DNA of 64,000 nucleotides, taken from NCBI GenBank assembly GCA_958439205.1, contig OY288189.1, forward strand, positions 2,619,001 through 2,683,000, given 5' to 3'. This stretch comes from an uncultured Allorhizobium sp. GTDB taxonomy: Bacteria > Pseudomonadota > Alphaproteobacteria > Rhizobiales > Rhizobiaceae. Position 1 is the stretch's first letter; each line of letters starts with the position of its first letter. Below the pieces are notes generated by a model that was given only the letters and a program-made list of their open reading frames with translations, did not search any database and was not told the DNA's origin. This document shows, piece after piece, positions 1 to 7,668 of the stretch. The position numbers and the translations under genes are program-made.

Positions 1-189
1 GGCGTGAGCGGCGTCGATGGTCACCTGGTCATTGGTGGCGTCGCGGTTTTCGACCGAGAGGTCGTAGTATTCGATGTCGAGATCCAGGTAGGGCAGGATC
101 AGCTTGTCCTTGATGAACTGCCAGATGATGCGGGTCATCTCGTCGCCGTCGAGATCGACCACCGGGTTGGCTACCTTGATCTTGGTCAT
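1..189 (-). CDS. icd: NADP-dependent isocitrate dehydrogenase (N-terminal part, cut by window edge)
   Basis: Only the first 63 codons are inside the window. The reverse strand reads [20 protein letters not shown] and then [18 protein letters not shown], the characteristic N-terminus of the eukaryote-like homodimeric NADP-dependent isocitrate dehydrogenase found in alphaproteobacteria. The enzyme oxidatively decarboxylates isocitrate to 2-oxoglutarate in the TCA cycle and makes cytosolic NADPH. The ATG at 187-189 is the natural start because it sits exactly where the family begins. It is transcribed away from the secreted-protein gene at 412; the 222 bases between them must hold both promoters, but I could not pick out a confident pair of boxes. 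Everything past residue 63 lies outside the window. Confidence 0.93.
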   Translation of the reverse strand, partial: MTKIKVANPVVDLDGDEMTRIIWQFIKDKLILPYLDLDIEYYDLSVENRDATNDQVTIDAAHA

Positions 190-411
190 GAATATCCTCA
201 CGAGTTTTTGCCTGACGCGCAGGCGCGGGGAGGGCGCTCTGCCGATGGCCTGCCTATAACATTCTCTCGTTACAAGGCAAACAGGAGAGGGTGTCTTCCG
301 GTAAATTCTAGGTTCAGACTTTCGACGTGCGTTTTGCCCCAAACTTGGTTGCGGGAGACGCCCGATTTGCGGCTAAAAGCAAAGTGTCGATCAGATCATT
401 CGGAGTCTCCC

Positions 412-948
412 ATGAAACCCCTGTCTGCAGCCTTCGTCCTTGGCCTGTTTTTCGTATCGGTCGCGCCGAGCGTCGCGACCGCCGACATGAAGGCACCGGT
501 CCGGGAAATCATCGAGGCGGCGGCCCGCAGCTGGGACAACAAGATCGACGAGCCGGCCGAAGACGTTTTCAGCGTGGATCGGCTGGAGCGGCTGTTCAGC
601 GAGGATTTCGTTGAAGCTTTCGAGGCTGCATCGAAAAACCCGCCCTTCGACCCGCCCGAAGGCGAGACGACCGGCTATCCCTTCGACTACGACCCGATTG
701 CCCAGGGGCAGGATGGTTGCCCCTTCGAGAATATTCATCTCGAGGATGATGGAGAGAGGCAGGTGACTGCGTTTTTCAACAATCGCCGTTGCATGGGCGA
801 AGGCCCTGACTACGAGGTCGAAACGGTCCTGATCTTCGAGGTCGTTGAAGAGGACGGTCGGACGGTCATCGACGATTTCTACCCTGTGGTCGATGGACAG
901 AATGGCTCCTCCATCAAGCAGGATTTGAAGGCGCAAGGCGGGCTCTGA
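412..948 (+). CDS. Secreted protein of unknown function (178 aa)
   Basis: I do not recognise the family. The first 24 residues (MKPLSAAFVLGLFFVSVAPS and on to an Ala-rich end) form a typical Sec signal peptide, so the mature part is probably periplasmic. The mature protein is acidic, contains two cysteines in a spaced pair (after 'GQDG' and in 'NNRRC') that could form a disulfide, and ends in a predicted beta-rich stretch 'VIDDFYPVVDG'. An upstream in-frame extension would remove the signal peptide from the N-terminus, so ATG 412 is preferred. It stands alone, divergent from icd and followed by a 135-base gap before the methyltransferase gene. Confidence 0.8.
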   Translation: MKPLSAAFVLGLFFVSVAPSVATADMKAPVREIIEAAARSWDNKIDEPAEDVFSVDRLERLFSEDFVEAFEAASKNPPFDPPEGETTGYPFDYDPIAQGQDGCPFENIHLEDDGERQVTAFFNNRRCMGEGPDYEVETVLIFEVVEEDGRTVIDDFYPVVDGQNGSSIKQDLKAQGGL

Positions 949-1083
949 GCTCTGGCGCGCCGTTTCTCTGCACGAAACTCACGGGGCGCAACGCCGTTTC
1001 CACGGCTGCCTTACCGGTGCAACCCCTTTGCGCCCTGACGATTTTATGCCAATGGGTGGCCCACACTCATACAAGGGCAGATC

Positions 1084-1917
1084 ATGGCAGGGACGAACAG
1101 CGAGCGCATCATGCTGGCCGAAGGGCCGGCAATCATTCTGGTTGAGCCGCAACTCGGCGAAAACATCGGCATGGTGGCGCGCGCCATGGCCAATTTTGGC
1201 CTGGCTGAGCTGCGTCTCGTCAATCCGCGCGACGGCTGGCCATCCGAAAAGGCGCGCTCTGCAGCAGCCAAGGCTGATCACGTGATCGACGGTACGGTTG
1301 TCTTCGATACGCTCGAAGAGGCCATCGCTGATCTCAACTTTGTCTATGCGACGACAGCCCGCTTCCGGGATGGCTTCAAGCCTGTGCGCTCACCGGTCAC
1401 CGCCGCCGAGACCCTACGCCAGAAGTTTCGCTCGGGCGAGAAGACGGGCATCCTGTTCGGACGCGAGAAGTCTGGCCTCTCCACCGAAGACGTGGCGCTG
1501 GCCGATGAAATCGTCACCTTCCCGGTCAATCCGGCCTTCGCCTCGCTCAACATCGCCCAGGCGGTGCTTCTCATGTCCTATGAATGGATGAAGTCCGACA
1601 TCGAGGATTTGCATTCCGTGCCGTTCGATGCGCCGGAGCAGCCACAGGCGACGAAGGAAGAGGTGGTCGGCATGTTCGAGCATCTGGAACAGGCGCTCGA
1701 GGTCAGAGGTTATTTTCATCCCGCCAGCAAAAAGCCGAGAATGGTCGACAATCTGCGCGCTGTGTTCACAAGGCGGGCCTTCACGACACCCGAAATCCAT
1801 GTGGTGCGCGGCGTGATCAACTCGCTCGACCGATTTTCCCGGCCAGGCCAGATCAATGCGTCGGTAAAGGCTGTGGTGGCGGAAGATGGATCTGATGACG
1901 AAGGTTCCGGCAAGTAA
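1084..1917 (+). CDS. RNA 2'-O-methyltransferase, TrmH/SpoU family group 1 (TrmJ-like)
   Basis: This 277-residue protein is a SPOUT-fold SAM-dependent methyltransferase. All three family motifs are visible: motif 1 '[13 protein letters not shown]' near residues 27-39 with the catalytic Arg, motif 2 'LFGREKSGL' near 124-132, and motif 3 '[15 protein letters not shown]' near 147-161. The group 1/TrmJ subfamily methylates the ribose of C/U32 in tRNA anticodon loops; that substrate is inferred from family membership. The C-terminal part (residues 180-260) is the usual TrmJ extension, with 'NLRAVFTRR'. Its 3' end overlaps the start of murI by about 30 bases in another frame, so the two genes are probably cotranscribed and coupled. 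Confidence 0.88.
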   Translation: MAGTNSERIMLAEGPAIILVEPQLGENIGMVARAMANFGLAELRLVNPRDGWPSEKARSAAAKADHVIDGTVVFDTLEEAIADLNFVYATTARFRDGFKPVRSPVTAAETLRQKFRSGEKTGILFGREKSGLSTEDVALADEIVTFPVNPAFASLNIAQAVLLMSYEWMKSDIEDLHSVPFDAPEQPQATKEEVVGMFEHLEQALEVRGYFHPASKKPRMVDNLRAVFTRRAFTTPEIHVVRGVINSLDRFSRPGQINASVKAVVAEDGSDDEGSGK

Positions 1918-2740
1918 CAGCGACACGGACGGCTTAAAGCCGATCCTGGTTTTCGATTCGGGCATCGGCGGCCTCACCGTCCTGCGCGAGGCGCGTCTGC
2001 TGATGCCGGAGCGGGGCTTCATCTATGTCGCCGACGATGCCGGCTTCCCCTATGGCGGGTGGGAAGAGGAACCCCTGAAGGCCCGGATCGTCCGTTTGTT
2101 CGAGGATCTTTTCGCGCGCTACAATCCCGAGGCGGTCATCGTCGCCTGCAATACCGCCTTCACGCTTGCGGGGGCTGATCTTCGCCAGCACTTTCCGGAC
2201 ATGCGCTTCATCGGCACGGTGCCAGCGATCAAGCCGGCGGCCGAGCGTACGCGCTCCGGGCTCGTCTCTGTGCTGGCGACGCCCGGGACCGTGAAACGGG
2301 CCTATACGCGCGATCTCATCCAGTCCTTTGCCTCGCAATGCCATGTCCGCCTCGTGGGCTCGGAGAACCTCGCTCGTATGGCGGAGGCCTATATCCGGGG
2401 TGAGACGCTTGATGATCAGGCCGTGCTTGCCGAGATCGCGCCCTGTTTCGTCGACAAGGACGGGGTCCGCACCGATATCGTCGTGCTCGCCTGCACCCAT
2501 TACCCGTTCCTCGCCAATGTCTTTCGCCGTCTCGCGCCCTGGCCGGTCGACTGGCTCGACCCTGCGGAAGCCATTGCACGGCAGGCGCGCCGGCTGGTGC
2601 CGCTCGTCGAAGGTGCCGAACACCCGGAGGATTTCGACTTTGCGGTGTTCACCTCCGGCAGCCAGGATTTCTCCACGCGGCGGCTGATGCAGGGCATGGG
2701 CCTGTCCGTGAAACCCGTCTCCACGCCCTTTTTCGGCTAA
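1886..2740 (+). CDS. murI: Glutamate racemase
   Basis: MurI interconverts L- and D-glutamate to supply D-Glu for peptidoglycan. The 284-residue protein has the family's substrate loop 'FDSGIGGL' (residues 23-30), the two catalytic cysteines in 'VACNT' (Cys88) and 'ACTHYPF' (Cys203), and the His next to the second cysteine. The length is normal. Two in-frame ATGs (1886 and 1895) are both inside the 3' end of the methyltransferase gene; a GGAAG stretch lies just before them, and 1886 is kept as the longer choice. The overlap with the upstream gene implies cotranscription. An 84-base gap separates it from the CorC-like gene. Confidence 0.93.
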   Translation: MDLMTKVPASNSDTDGLKPILVFDSGIGGLTVLREARLLMPERGFIYVADDAGFPYGGWEEEPLKARIVRLFEDLFARYNPEAVIVACNTAFTLAGADLRQHFPDMRFIGTVPAIKPAAERTRSGLVSVLATPGTVKRAYTRDLIQSFASQCHVRLVGSENLARMAEAYIRGETLDDQAVLAEIAPCFVDKDGVRTDIVVLACTHYPFLANVFRRLAPWPVDWLDPAEAIARQARRLVPLVEGAEHPEDFDFAVFTSGSQDFSTRRLMQGMGLSVKPVSTPFFG

Positions 2741-2824
2741 CGACCTTTTTGGTTGGGGTCCGGCGTGCTACCTATGCGGGGCTGCCGGACGTTCAGCCGG
2801 TGTAGAGGAGCCTTGTCCCCTTAG

Positions 2825-4114
2825 TTGTTTACCGAAATTGCGATTGTTCTCTTCCTGACCGTGCTCAACGGCGTACTCGCCATGTCCGAGCTTGCAGTCG
2901 TCTCTGCCCGACCCGCGCGCCTGAAGGTGCTTGCTGAGCAGGGCAGCCGAGGAGCAGAAACTGCGCTCAGACTGGCCGGAGATCCCGGTCGCTTCCTGTC
3001 CACCGTCCAGATCGGCATCACCCTGGTGGGCGTTCTCTCCGGTGCCTTCTCGGGCGCCACGCTCGGTGCCCGTTTGTCGGGCTGGCTGCAGGCCCAGGGC
3101 CTGTCCGTCGGTCTTGCGGATCCGATCGGGGTCGGCACCGTCGTCGTTCTCATCACTTATCTGTCGCTGATTGTCGGCGAACTCGTGCCGAAGCAGGTGG
3201 CGCTGCGCGATGCCGAAGGTGTTGCCGTGCGCGTCGCGGTCCCGATGTCTGTCCTGTCCAAGGTCGCTGCACCCCTCGTTTTCCTGCTCAACGGATCCGG
3301 AAAGCTTGTCCTGTCGCTGCTCGGACAGAGCGGTGAAGGCACCGGCAAGGTGACGGACGAGGAAATCCGCACGGTCCTTGCCGAGGCCCATAGCGCAGGC
3401 GTCATCGAGACCAGCGAATCGGCCATGCTCTCGGGTGTGATGCGTCTTGCTGACCGTCAGGCACGCGGCCTGATGACACCGCGCCGCGATGTGCAGATGC
3501 TCGATCTTGACGACACGCTCGACGAAATCCGGGAGAAGCTGAGGGACATTCCTCACTCGCGTATCCCTGTCCGCATTGGCGATTCGGACGAGATCGCTGG
3601 GGTCCTGCCGACCAAAAAGCTCTATGAGCGTCTGGCGGAAGGTGGCCCGTTCAGCCTCTCCGAACTGGTGAGCGACGTCCCCGTCGTCTCCGACCTCGCC
3701 AAGGCGACCGATATCATCGCCTCGCTCCGCCGCACGTCGCTGCACATGGTCCTGGTCTACGACGAATACGGCCATTTCGAAGGGATCGTCACCAGCGGCG
3801 ATATCCTGGAAGCCATCACCGGCGCATTCAGTCAGGACGAGACCGAAGAGCAGGCCATGGTGCAGCGGGCTGACGGATCCTATCTCGTCGCCGGCTGGAC
3901 ACCCGTCGACGAATTCATCGATGTGATCCGCGTGCCGATCGATCCGGATCCGGACTACACCACGATCGCCGGCTTCGTGCTCGACGAGTTGAAGCGTATC
4001 CCGGAACTCGGCGAGACCTTCACGAAGGGCGACTGGCATTTCGAGGTCATCGACCTCGACGGCCGGCGCATCGACAAACTGCTGGTCTCACCCGTGCGAC
4101 CCAACGACGCCTGA
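2825..4114 (+). CDS. CorC/HlyC-type membrane protein (DUF21, CBS pair, transporter-associated domain)
   Basis: A 429-residue CNNM/CorC-like protein. It opens with the DUF21 membrane domain (residues 1-180, with hydrophobic helices near 1-20, 60-85, 95-115 and 130-155), followed by a CBS pair (about 200-320) and the C-terminal CorC_HlyC domain (about 340-425). The family is linked to magnesium/cobalt homeostasis and, by homology only, to hemolysins; transport itself is inferred. The start is a TTG at 2825: a stop codon lies directly upstream in frame, GAGGAG sits about 17 bases upstream, and starting there gives the usual 'LNGVLAMSELAVVSARPARL' N-terminal helix. A later ATG (2882) would cut into it. 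A strong terminator follows. Confidence 0.87.
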   Translation: MFTEIAIVLFLTVLNGVLAMSELAVVSARPARLKVLAEQGSRGAETALRLAGDPGRFLSTVQIGITLVGVLSGAFSGATLGARLSGWLQAQGLSVGLADPIGVGTVVVLITYLSLIVGELVPKQVALRDAEGVAVRVAVPMSVLSKVAAPLVFLLNGSGKLVLSLLGQSGEGTGKVTDEEIRTVLAEAHSAGVIETSESAMLSGVMRLADRQARGLMTPRRDVQMLDLDDTLDEIREKLRDIPHSRIPVRIGDSDEIAGVLPTKKLYERLAEGGPFSLSELVSDVPVVSDLAKATDIIASLRRTSLHMVLVYDEYGHFEGIVTSGDILEAITGAFSQDETEEQAMVQRADGSYLVAGWTPVDEFIDVIRVPIDPDPDYTTIAGFVLDELKRIPELGETFTKGDWHFEVIDLDGRRIDKLLVSPVRPNDA

Positions 4115-4162
4115 GGCGATCAGCACACCTGCGACAATTTGTTGCATATCGGCAACGGTCTT

Positions 4163-4209
4163 CGGCAAGATTTGCAATCTCGAATTGCGATCTTGCCGGA
4201 GGCTTTTTT
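4163..4209 (+). terminator. Rho-independent terminator after the CorC-like gene
   Basis: CGGCAAGAT at 4163-4171 pairs perfectly with ATCTTGCCG at 4190-4198, and the stem extends inward with TGCAAT/AATTGC. A run of six T follows after GAGGC. It ends transcription of the CorC-like gene 49 bases past its stop and isolates the next small-ORF region. Confidence 0.8.
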
Positions 4210-4257
4210 GCGTGGCATGTTCCCATCATCCGCAACACGAACAACAGGAGGCGACAG

Positions 4258-4350
4258 ATGTTTCATTTTACCATGCGTATGCGCCTCTCTGGCGGATCGG
4301 TGCCATCGACGTGCGTGGGAGTTTCCACCACCGTTCGATCCACCCGATGA
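4258..4350 (+). CDS. Possible small protein or leader peptide (30 aa)
   Basis: An ATG at 4258 preceded by AGGAGG with 7-base spacing, one of the best ribosome binding sites in the window, opens a 30-codon frame: MFHFTMRMRLSGGSVPSTCV followed by GVSTTVRSTR and TGA. The peptide is basic and Ser/Thr-rich with one Cys. I know no family for it. It lies 159 bases upstream of a DUF1127 gene on the same strand, just after a terminator, so it should have its own transcript or be a leader ORF. Its stop codon lies inside a perfect 8-bp inverted repeat (4347-4366). No clear promoter boxes were found between the terminator and the ATG. Translation is inferred only from the ribosome binding site. Confidence 0.45.
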   Translation: MFHFTMRMRLSGGSVPSTCVGVSTTVRSTR

Positions 4351-4366
4351 CTGTCTGAACAGTCAT
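4347..4366 (+). promoter_or_regulatory. Perfect hairpin overlapping the mini-ORF stop codon
   Basis: ATGACTGT at 4347-4354 and ACAGTCAT at 4359-4366 form an 8-bp perfect inverted repeat with a CTGA loop. The TGA stop of the 30-codon frame is in the left arm, so ribosomes terminating there would melt the hairpin. No U-tract follows directly, so it is not a simple terminator. The next 140 bases up to the DUF1127 start contain a weaker CGCGT/ACGCG repeat near 4419-4432 and nothing else I could assign. Confidence 0.4.
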
Positions 4367-4508
4367 ATTTCCTGCCTTTTCCGGCGTTTTTCCACCATAC
4401 TGACGTGACTTGCTGTCTGCGCGTTTGAACGCGTGCGTCCGCTCGGCCCACGTCGCTTTTCATCACCGAAAGGACCTGGGCGCAGCTGCGTTCCGGGACG
4501 GACAAGTC

Positions 4509-4745
4509 ATGCACGAAAATCAATCTTTAGTTGAAATGCCGCTCGCAAAGCGGATGGACGAACTGCTCGAACGCTTCGGTTCATGGCGTCTATTGGCGGC
4601 CCTGGTCGGAGCAAGCTTTCGGCGCAGACAGATCCGCAATCTCGCGGCCCATCTGTCACCGCAGATGCGGCGGGATATCGGACTTCCCGAGGAAGACGAT
4701 CTGGTTTTGCCAAGGCGCCCCTCGCTTTGGGATATCCGACCCTGA
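4509..4745 (+). CDS. DUF1127-like small protein (78 aa)
   Basis: A small basic protein. Residues 38-57 ('RRRQIRNLAAHLSPQMRRDI') match the pattern of the DUF1127/YjiS domain, where an arginine-rich helix is followed by 'L(S)xxxLRDIGL'. DUF1127 proteins are abundant in rhizobia and have been linked to phosphate, carbon or small-RNA regulation; a function for this one is not known. ATG 4509 is preferred over upstream in-frame codons because the family is short and the N-terminal extension has no conserved character. Its leader holds the mini-ORF and hairpin described separately. A strong terminator follows 7 bases after the stop. Confidence 0.7.
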   Translation: MHENQSLVEMPLAKRMDELLERFGSWRLLAALVGASFRRRQIRNLAAHLSPQMRRDIGLPEEDDLVLPRRPSLWDIRP

Positions 4746-4751
4746 TCAGGA

Positions 4752-4793
4752 GCGGCCTGGGCATCTTTAGTTGCCCGGGCCGCATCTTTTTTT
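4752..4793 (+). terminator. Rho-independent terminator after the DUF1127 gene
   Basis: GCGGCCTGGGCA (4752-4763) pairs with TGCCCGGGCCGC (4772-4783) with a single wobble, loop TCTTTAGT, then a T-rich tail at 4786-4793. Confidence 0.85.
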
Positions 4794-4899
4794 GTCGGCG
4801 AGCAGACCACTCTCGGCACTGGTCTTCTATGCGAATCGGCAAGCCTCGCCGAATGTCTCGTGCTCCGCCGTTTCTTCCCTGCAGCATCCCGGTTTTCCC

Positions 4900-6036
4900 A
4901 TGCCCCCCAAGCCCGCCATCATGACCGCCTTCTTCCTGCAGCCGATTGCCTTTGGCAGCTGGTTGCCGCAGATCCCCGGCGTTCAGGAGCGGCTGGCGCT
5001 TGGGCCGGCCGAACTCGCGATCGCGCTTCTCGGTTTGCCGACCGGCATCCTGCTGATGTTGCCATTTGCCGGGCAGTTGGTCGGGCGGATCGGTAGCCGC
5101 AACACGCTGCTCTATGGCTTTCCGGTTTTCCTCGCGCTTGTGCCCTTGCCGGTCGGAGCGCCCGACATCGTCTCGCTCTTCCTGCTGCTGGTCTTGCTCG
5201 GTGTCGGTCTCTCCACCATTGAGCTCGGTCTCAATGTCGAGGCCGATATCATCGAGAAGCGCGGGAGCGCGTCGATCATGAACCGTTGCCACGGCTTCTG
5301 GAGCCTCGGCATCATGACGGGCAGTCTGATCGGTGCGGGCTTTCTGGTACTTCACACATCGCCGTGGCTCGCCATCGGAACGCTGTCGCTGCTCCTGATG
5401 CCAGTTGCCATTATCGTTTGCCGCGCCTTGCCGCTGCATGAGGTGCCGGCTGCCGAAACGCAGCCACGATCATCCTGGCGGCTGCCAAGCCCTGGTATCC
5501 TTGGCATCAGTCTCTTCGTCTTTGGGATCACGATGACCGAAGGGGCCGTCGCCGACTGGTCGGCCGTCTATCTCAAGGATGTCTTTTCAACGTCAGGCAT
5601 GGCGACCGGCATGGGCTATGTGGTTTTCGCCATGATGGTCTCGGTCGGGCGTTTTCTTGGCGATGCGGCCAAGGAACGCTTTGGGCCTGTCGTCCTCGCG
5701 CGGATCTGCCTGTCGCTTTCGCTGGCAGGCATGCTGCTCGTCGTCGTCGCACCCGTGACGACCGTCGTTTATCTGGGGCTCGGCTGCGTCGGTCTCGGCG
5801 TGTCGGTCGGCTTCCCGCTCGCCGTCACCGCGTCTGCCGATCTCGGGGACCGTCCGGCGGCAGAAAATGTGGCGATCCTCAGCTTCATTGCGCTGTTCGG
5901 CTTTCTGGTCGGGCCACCGATGATCGGTTTTGTCGCAGAACTCTCAGGTCTGCGCAGCGGGCTTGCCATGCTTCTGCCTCCGCTGCTACTCAGCATGCTG
6001 CTAGCCGGGCTGCTGCGTCGCGGTAACTCCGCGTGA
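4900..6036 (+). CDS. MFS transporter (YbjJ/FucP-like, 12 TM)
   Basis: A 378-residue major facilitator superfamily protein with about 12 hydrophobic segments. The loop 2-3 signature is recognisable in 'GQLVGRIGSRNTLLYGF', and there is a conserved acidic residue in 'LNVEADIIEKRG' within the TM4-5 region as in the YbjJ-like/sugar-type MFS branch. The substrate cannot be told from sequence. The frame is open further upstream to a TTG at 4771, but that extension is soluble, low in quality and overlaps the preceding terminator; ATG 4900 (MPPKPAIMTAFFLQP) places the first helix correctly. ATG 4921 is a second option. The next gene follows on the same strand. Confidence 0.8.
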   Translation: MPPKPAIMTAFFLQPIAFGSWLPQIPGVQERLALGPAELAIALLGLPTGILLMLPFAGQLVGRIGSRNTLLYGFPVFLALVPLPVGAPDIVSLFLLLVLLGVGLSTIELGLNVEADIIEKRGSASIMNRCHGFWSLGIMTGSLIGAGFLVLHTSPWLAIGTLSLLLMPVAIIVCRALPLHEVPAAETQPRSSWRLPSPGILGISLFVFGITMTEGAVADWSAVYLKDVFSTSGMATGMGYVVFAMMVSVGRFLGDAAKERFGPVVLARICLSLSLAGMLLVVVAPVTTVVYLGLGCVGLGVSVGFPLAVTASADLGDRPAAENVAILSFIALFGFLVGPPMIGFVAELSGLRSGLAMLLPPLLLSMLLAGLLRRGNSA

Positions 6037-6126
6037 ATACCTTACTTCCCTGTGGGTTTCGCGGATGTAGGCCACACGGGGATGCCCAAGTCTGTTAGGG
6101 ACTACGGTTCAACACACGAATTGAGG

Positions 6127-7668
6127 ATGCCGCCATTGAAGGTCGGAATCGATATGGGAACGGTGCAGGGCGGCCAGCCTGCCAAGCTCGATATCGAGGA
6201 GCTTCTCGCGACCCGTCTGCTCGTGCAGGGCAATTCCGGCTCGGGCAAGTCGCATCTGCTGCGGCGCCTCCTCGAACAGTCTGCCCAGTGGGTGCAGCAG
6301 GTCATCATCGATCCTGAAGGCGACTTCGTCACGCTCTCCGACAAATACGGTCACGTTGTCGTCGACGGCGAGCGCACGGAAGCTGAACTTGCTGGCATCG
6401 CTGACCGTATTCGCCGTCACCGCGTTTCCTGCGTGCTGACGCTCGAAGGCCTGGATGTCGAGCAGCAGATGCGCGCCGCCGGTGCCTTCCTCAACGGTCT
6501 CTTCGATGCGGATCGCGAGTTCTGGTATCCGGTGCTTGTTGTCGTCGACGAAGCGCAGATGTTTGCGCCTGCCGTCGGCGGTGACGTCTCGGAAGATGCG
6601 CGCAAGATGTCGCTGGGTGCCATGACCAACCTGATGTGTCGTGGCCGTAAGCGCGGTCTGGCCGGTGTGATCGCCACGCAGCGTCTGGCAAAGCTCGCCA
6701 AGAACGTCGCGGCGGAAGCCTCCAACTTTCTGATGGGCCGAACCTTCCTCGATATCGACATGGCGCGTGCAGCCGACCTGCTCGGCATGGACCGCCGCCA
6801 GGCGGAGATGTTCCGCGACCTGCAGCGCGGCAATTTCGTCGCCCTTGGCCCAGCGATGTCGCGCCGCCCGCTGCCAATCGTCATCGGTGCGGTCGAGACC
6901 TCGGCGCGCTCGTCTTCGCCCATGCTGATGCCGCTGCCGGATGCACTTCCGGATGTCGAGGACCTGATCTTTACGCCCGATCCTGAGGAATTCACCCGGC
7001 CGATCGTGCGCCGCGCGCCGCCGGCGCCGCGTCCGACGACGGATATCCTGGCCGAACTCTCGCGTTCAACACCGGCGTCCATGGCGCCTGCGCCGAGCGA
7101 AACGCCGATGCGGGGCGCTGAAATGTCAGCCGAAGAGCGCGAAGATCGCCTCTCGGCTGTGCTTGCCGAAATCCTCGGTGACCCGCAGGCGGCCTATAGG
7201 ACTGACAGCGTGCTCTATCAGGAATTCCTCGTGCGCGCCCGCATGCGTCGCGTTTCCGGTCCGCCGATGCCGATGGGCGAGTTCCGCCGCCGCGTGGCGA
7301 TTACGCGGGCCGGTGTCGATGAAGAGACGGCCGCAAGCGAGGGATGGCAGACGGCACTGTCGCTTTCTGTTCGCGTCTCAGACGATCTGCAAGGCGTCTT
7401 CCTGCTGCTTGCCAAGGCAGCGCTGCGCAACGAGGAATGCCCGTCCGACCAGCGCATCGCGCGCGCCTATGGCACGCATTCGGCCCGTCGTGCCCGCCGT
7501 CTGCTTGGTTATTTCGAGGAGCAGGGTCTGGTTGTTGTTCACACCGACTTTGCCGGCAAGCGCATTGTCGCCTTCCCGGATCTGGAGGCGCAAACCGCAC
7601 CCGGTGCCCCGGATGCGATCGATGATGAGCCTGCGGCCTCCGTCGTTGATCAGCACGCAGCAGAATGA
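6127..7668 (+). CDS. HerA-like ATP-binding protein (DUF87 family)
   Basis: A 513-residue P-loop ATPase. The Walker A is 'GNSGSGKS' at residues 35-42 and the Walker B 'VLVVVDEA' near 136-143; 'RGRKRGLAGVIATQR' supplies the sensor/arginine-rich stretch seen in HerA/FtsK-type DNA translocases. A proline-rich linker (about 300-340) leads to a C-terminal region of helices that may be a winged helix. HerA proteins usually pair with the NurA nuclease or serve in DNA transfer; no such partner is adjacent. In-frame starts also exist at GTG 6052 and ATG 6082; 6127 is chosen because conserved-looking sequence begins there ('MPPLKVGIDMG'). Its stop abuts the stop of the convergent chemoreceptor gene with no gap. 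Confidence 0.75.
   Translation: MPPLKVGIDMGTVQGGQPAKLDIEELLATRLLVQGNSGSGKSHLLRRLLEQSAQWVQQVIIDPEGDFVTLSDKYGHVVVDGERTEAELAGIADRIRRHRVSCVLTLEGLDVEQQMRAAGAFLNGLFDADREFWYPVLVVVDEAQMFAPAVGGDVSEDARKMSLGAMTNLMCRGRKRGLAGVIATQRLAKLAKNVAAEASNFLMGRTFLDIDMARAADLLGMDRRQAEMFRDLQRGNFVALGPAMSRRPLPIVIGAVETSARSSSPMLMPLPDALPDVEDLIFTPDPEEFTRPIVRRAPPAPRPTTDILAELSRSTPASMAPAPSETPMRGAEMSAEEREDRLSAVLAEILGDPQAAYRTDSVLYQEFLVRARMRRVSGPPMPMGEFRRRVAITRAGVDEETAASEGWQTALSLSVRVSDDLQGVFLLLAKAALRNEECPSDQRIARAYGTHSARRARRLLGYFEEQGLVVVHTDFAGKRIVAFPDLEAQTAPGAPDAIDDEPAASVVDQHAAE

Noticed and set aside
2768..4039. A 423-codon open frame on the minus strand opposite the CorC-like gene.
   Set aside because: It mirrors a real gene in G+C-rich DNA; its product is His/Arg/Asp-rich with no family features, and the plus-strand frame has clear domains.
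4139..4408. An 89-codon frame in another register across the mini-ORF region.
   Set aside because: It runs through the terminator hairpin and lacks a ribosome binding site; the 30-codon frame has a far better one.
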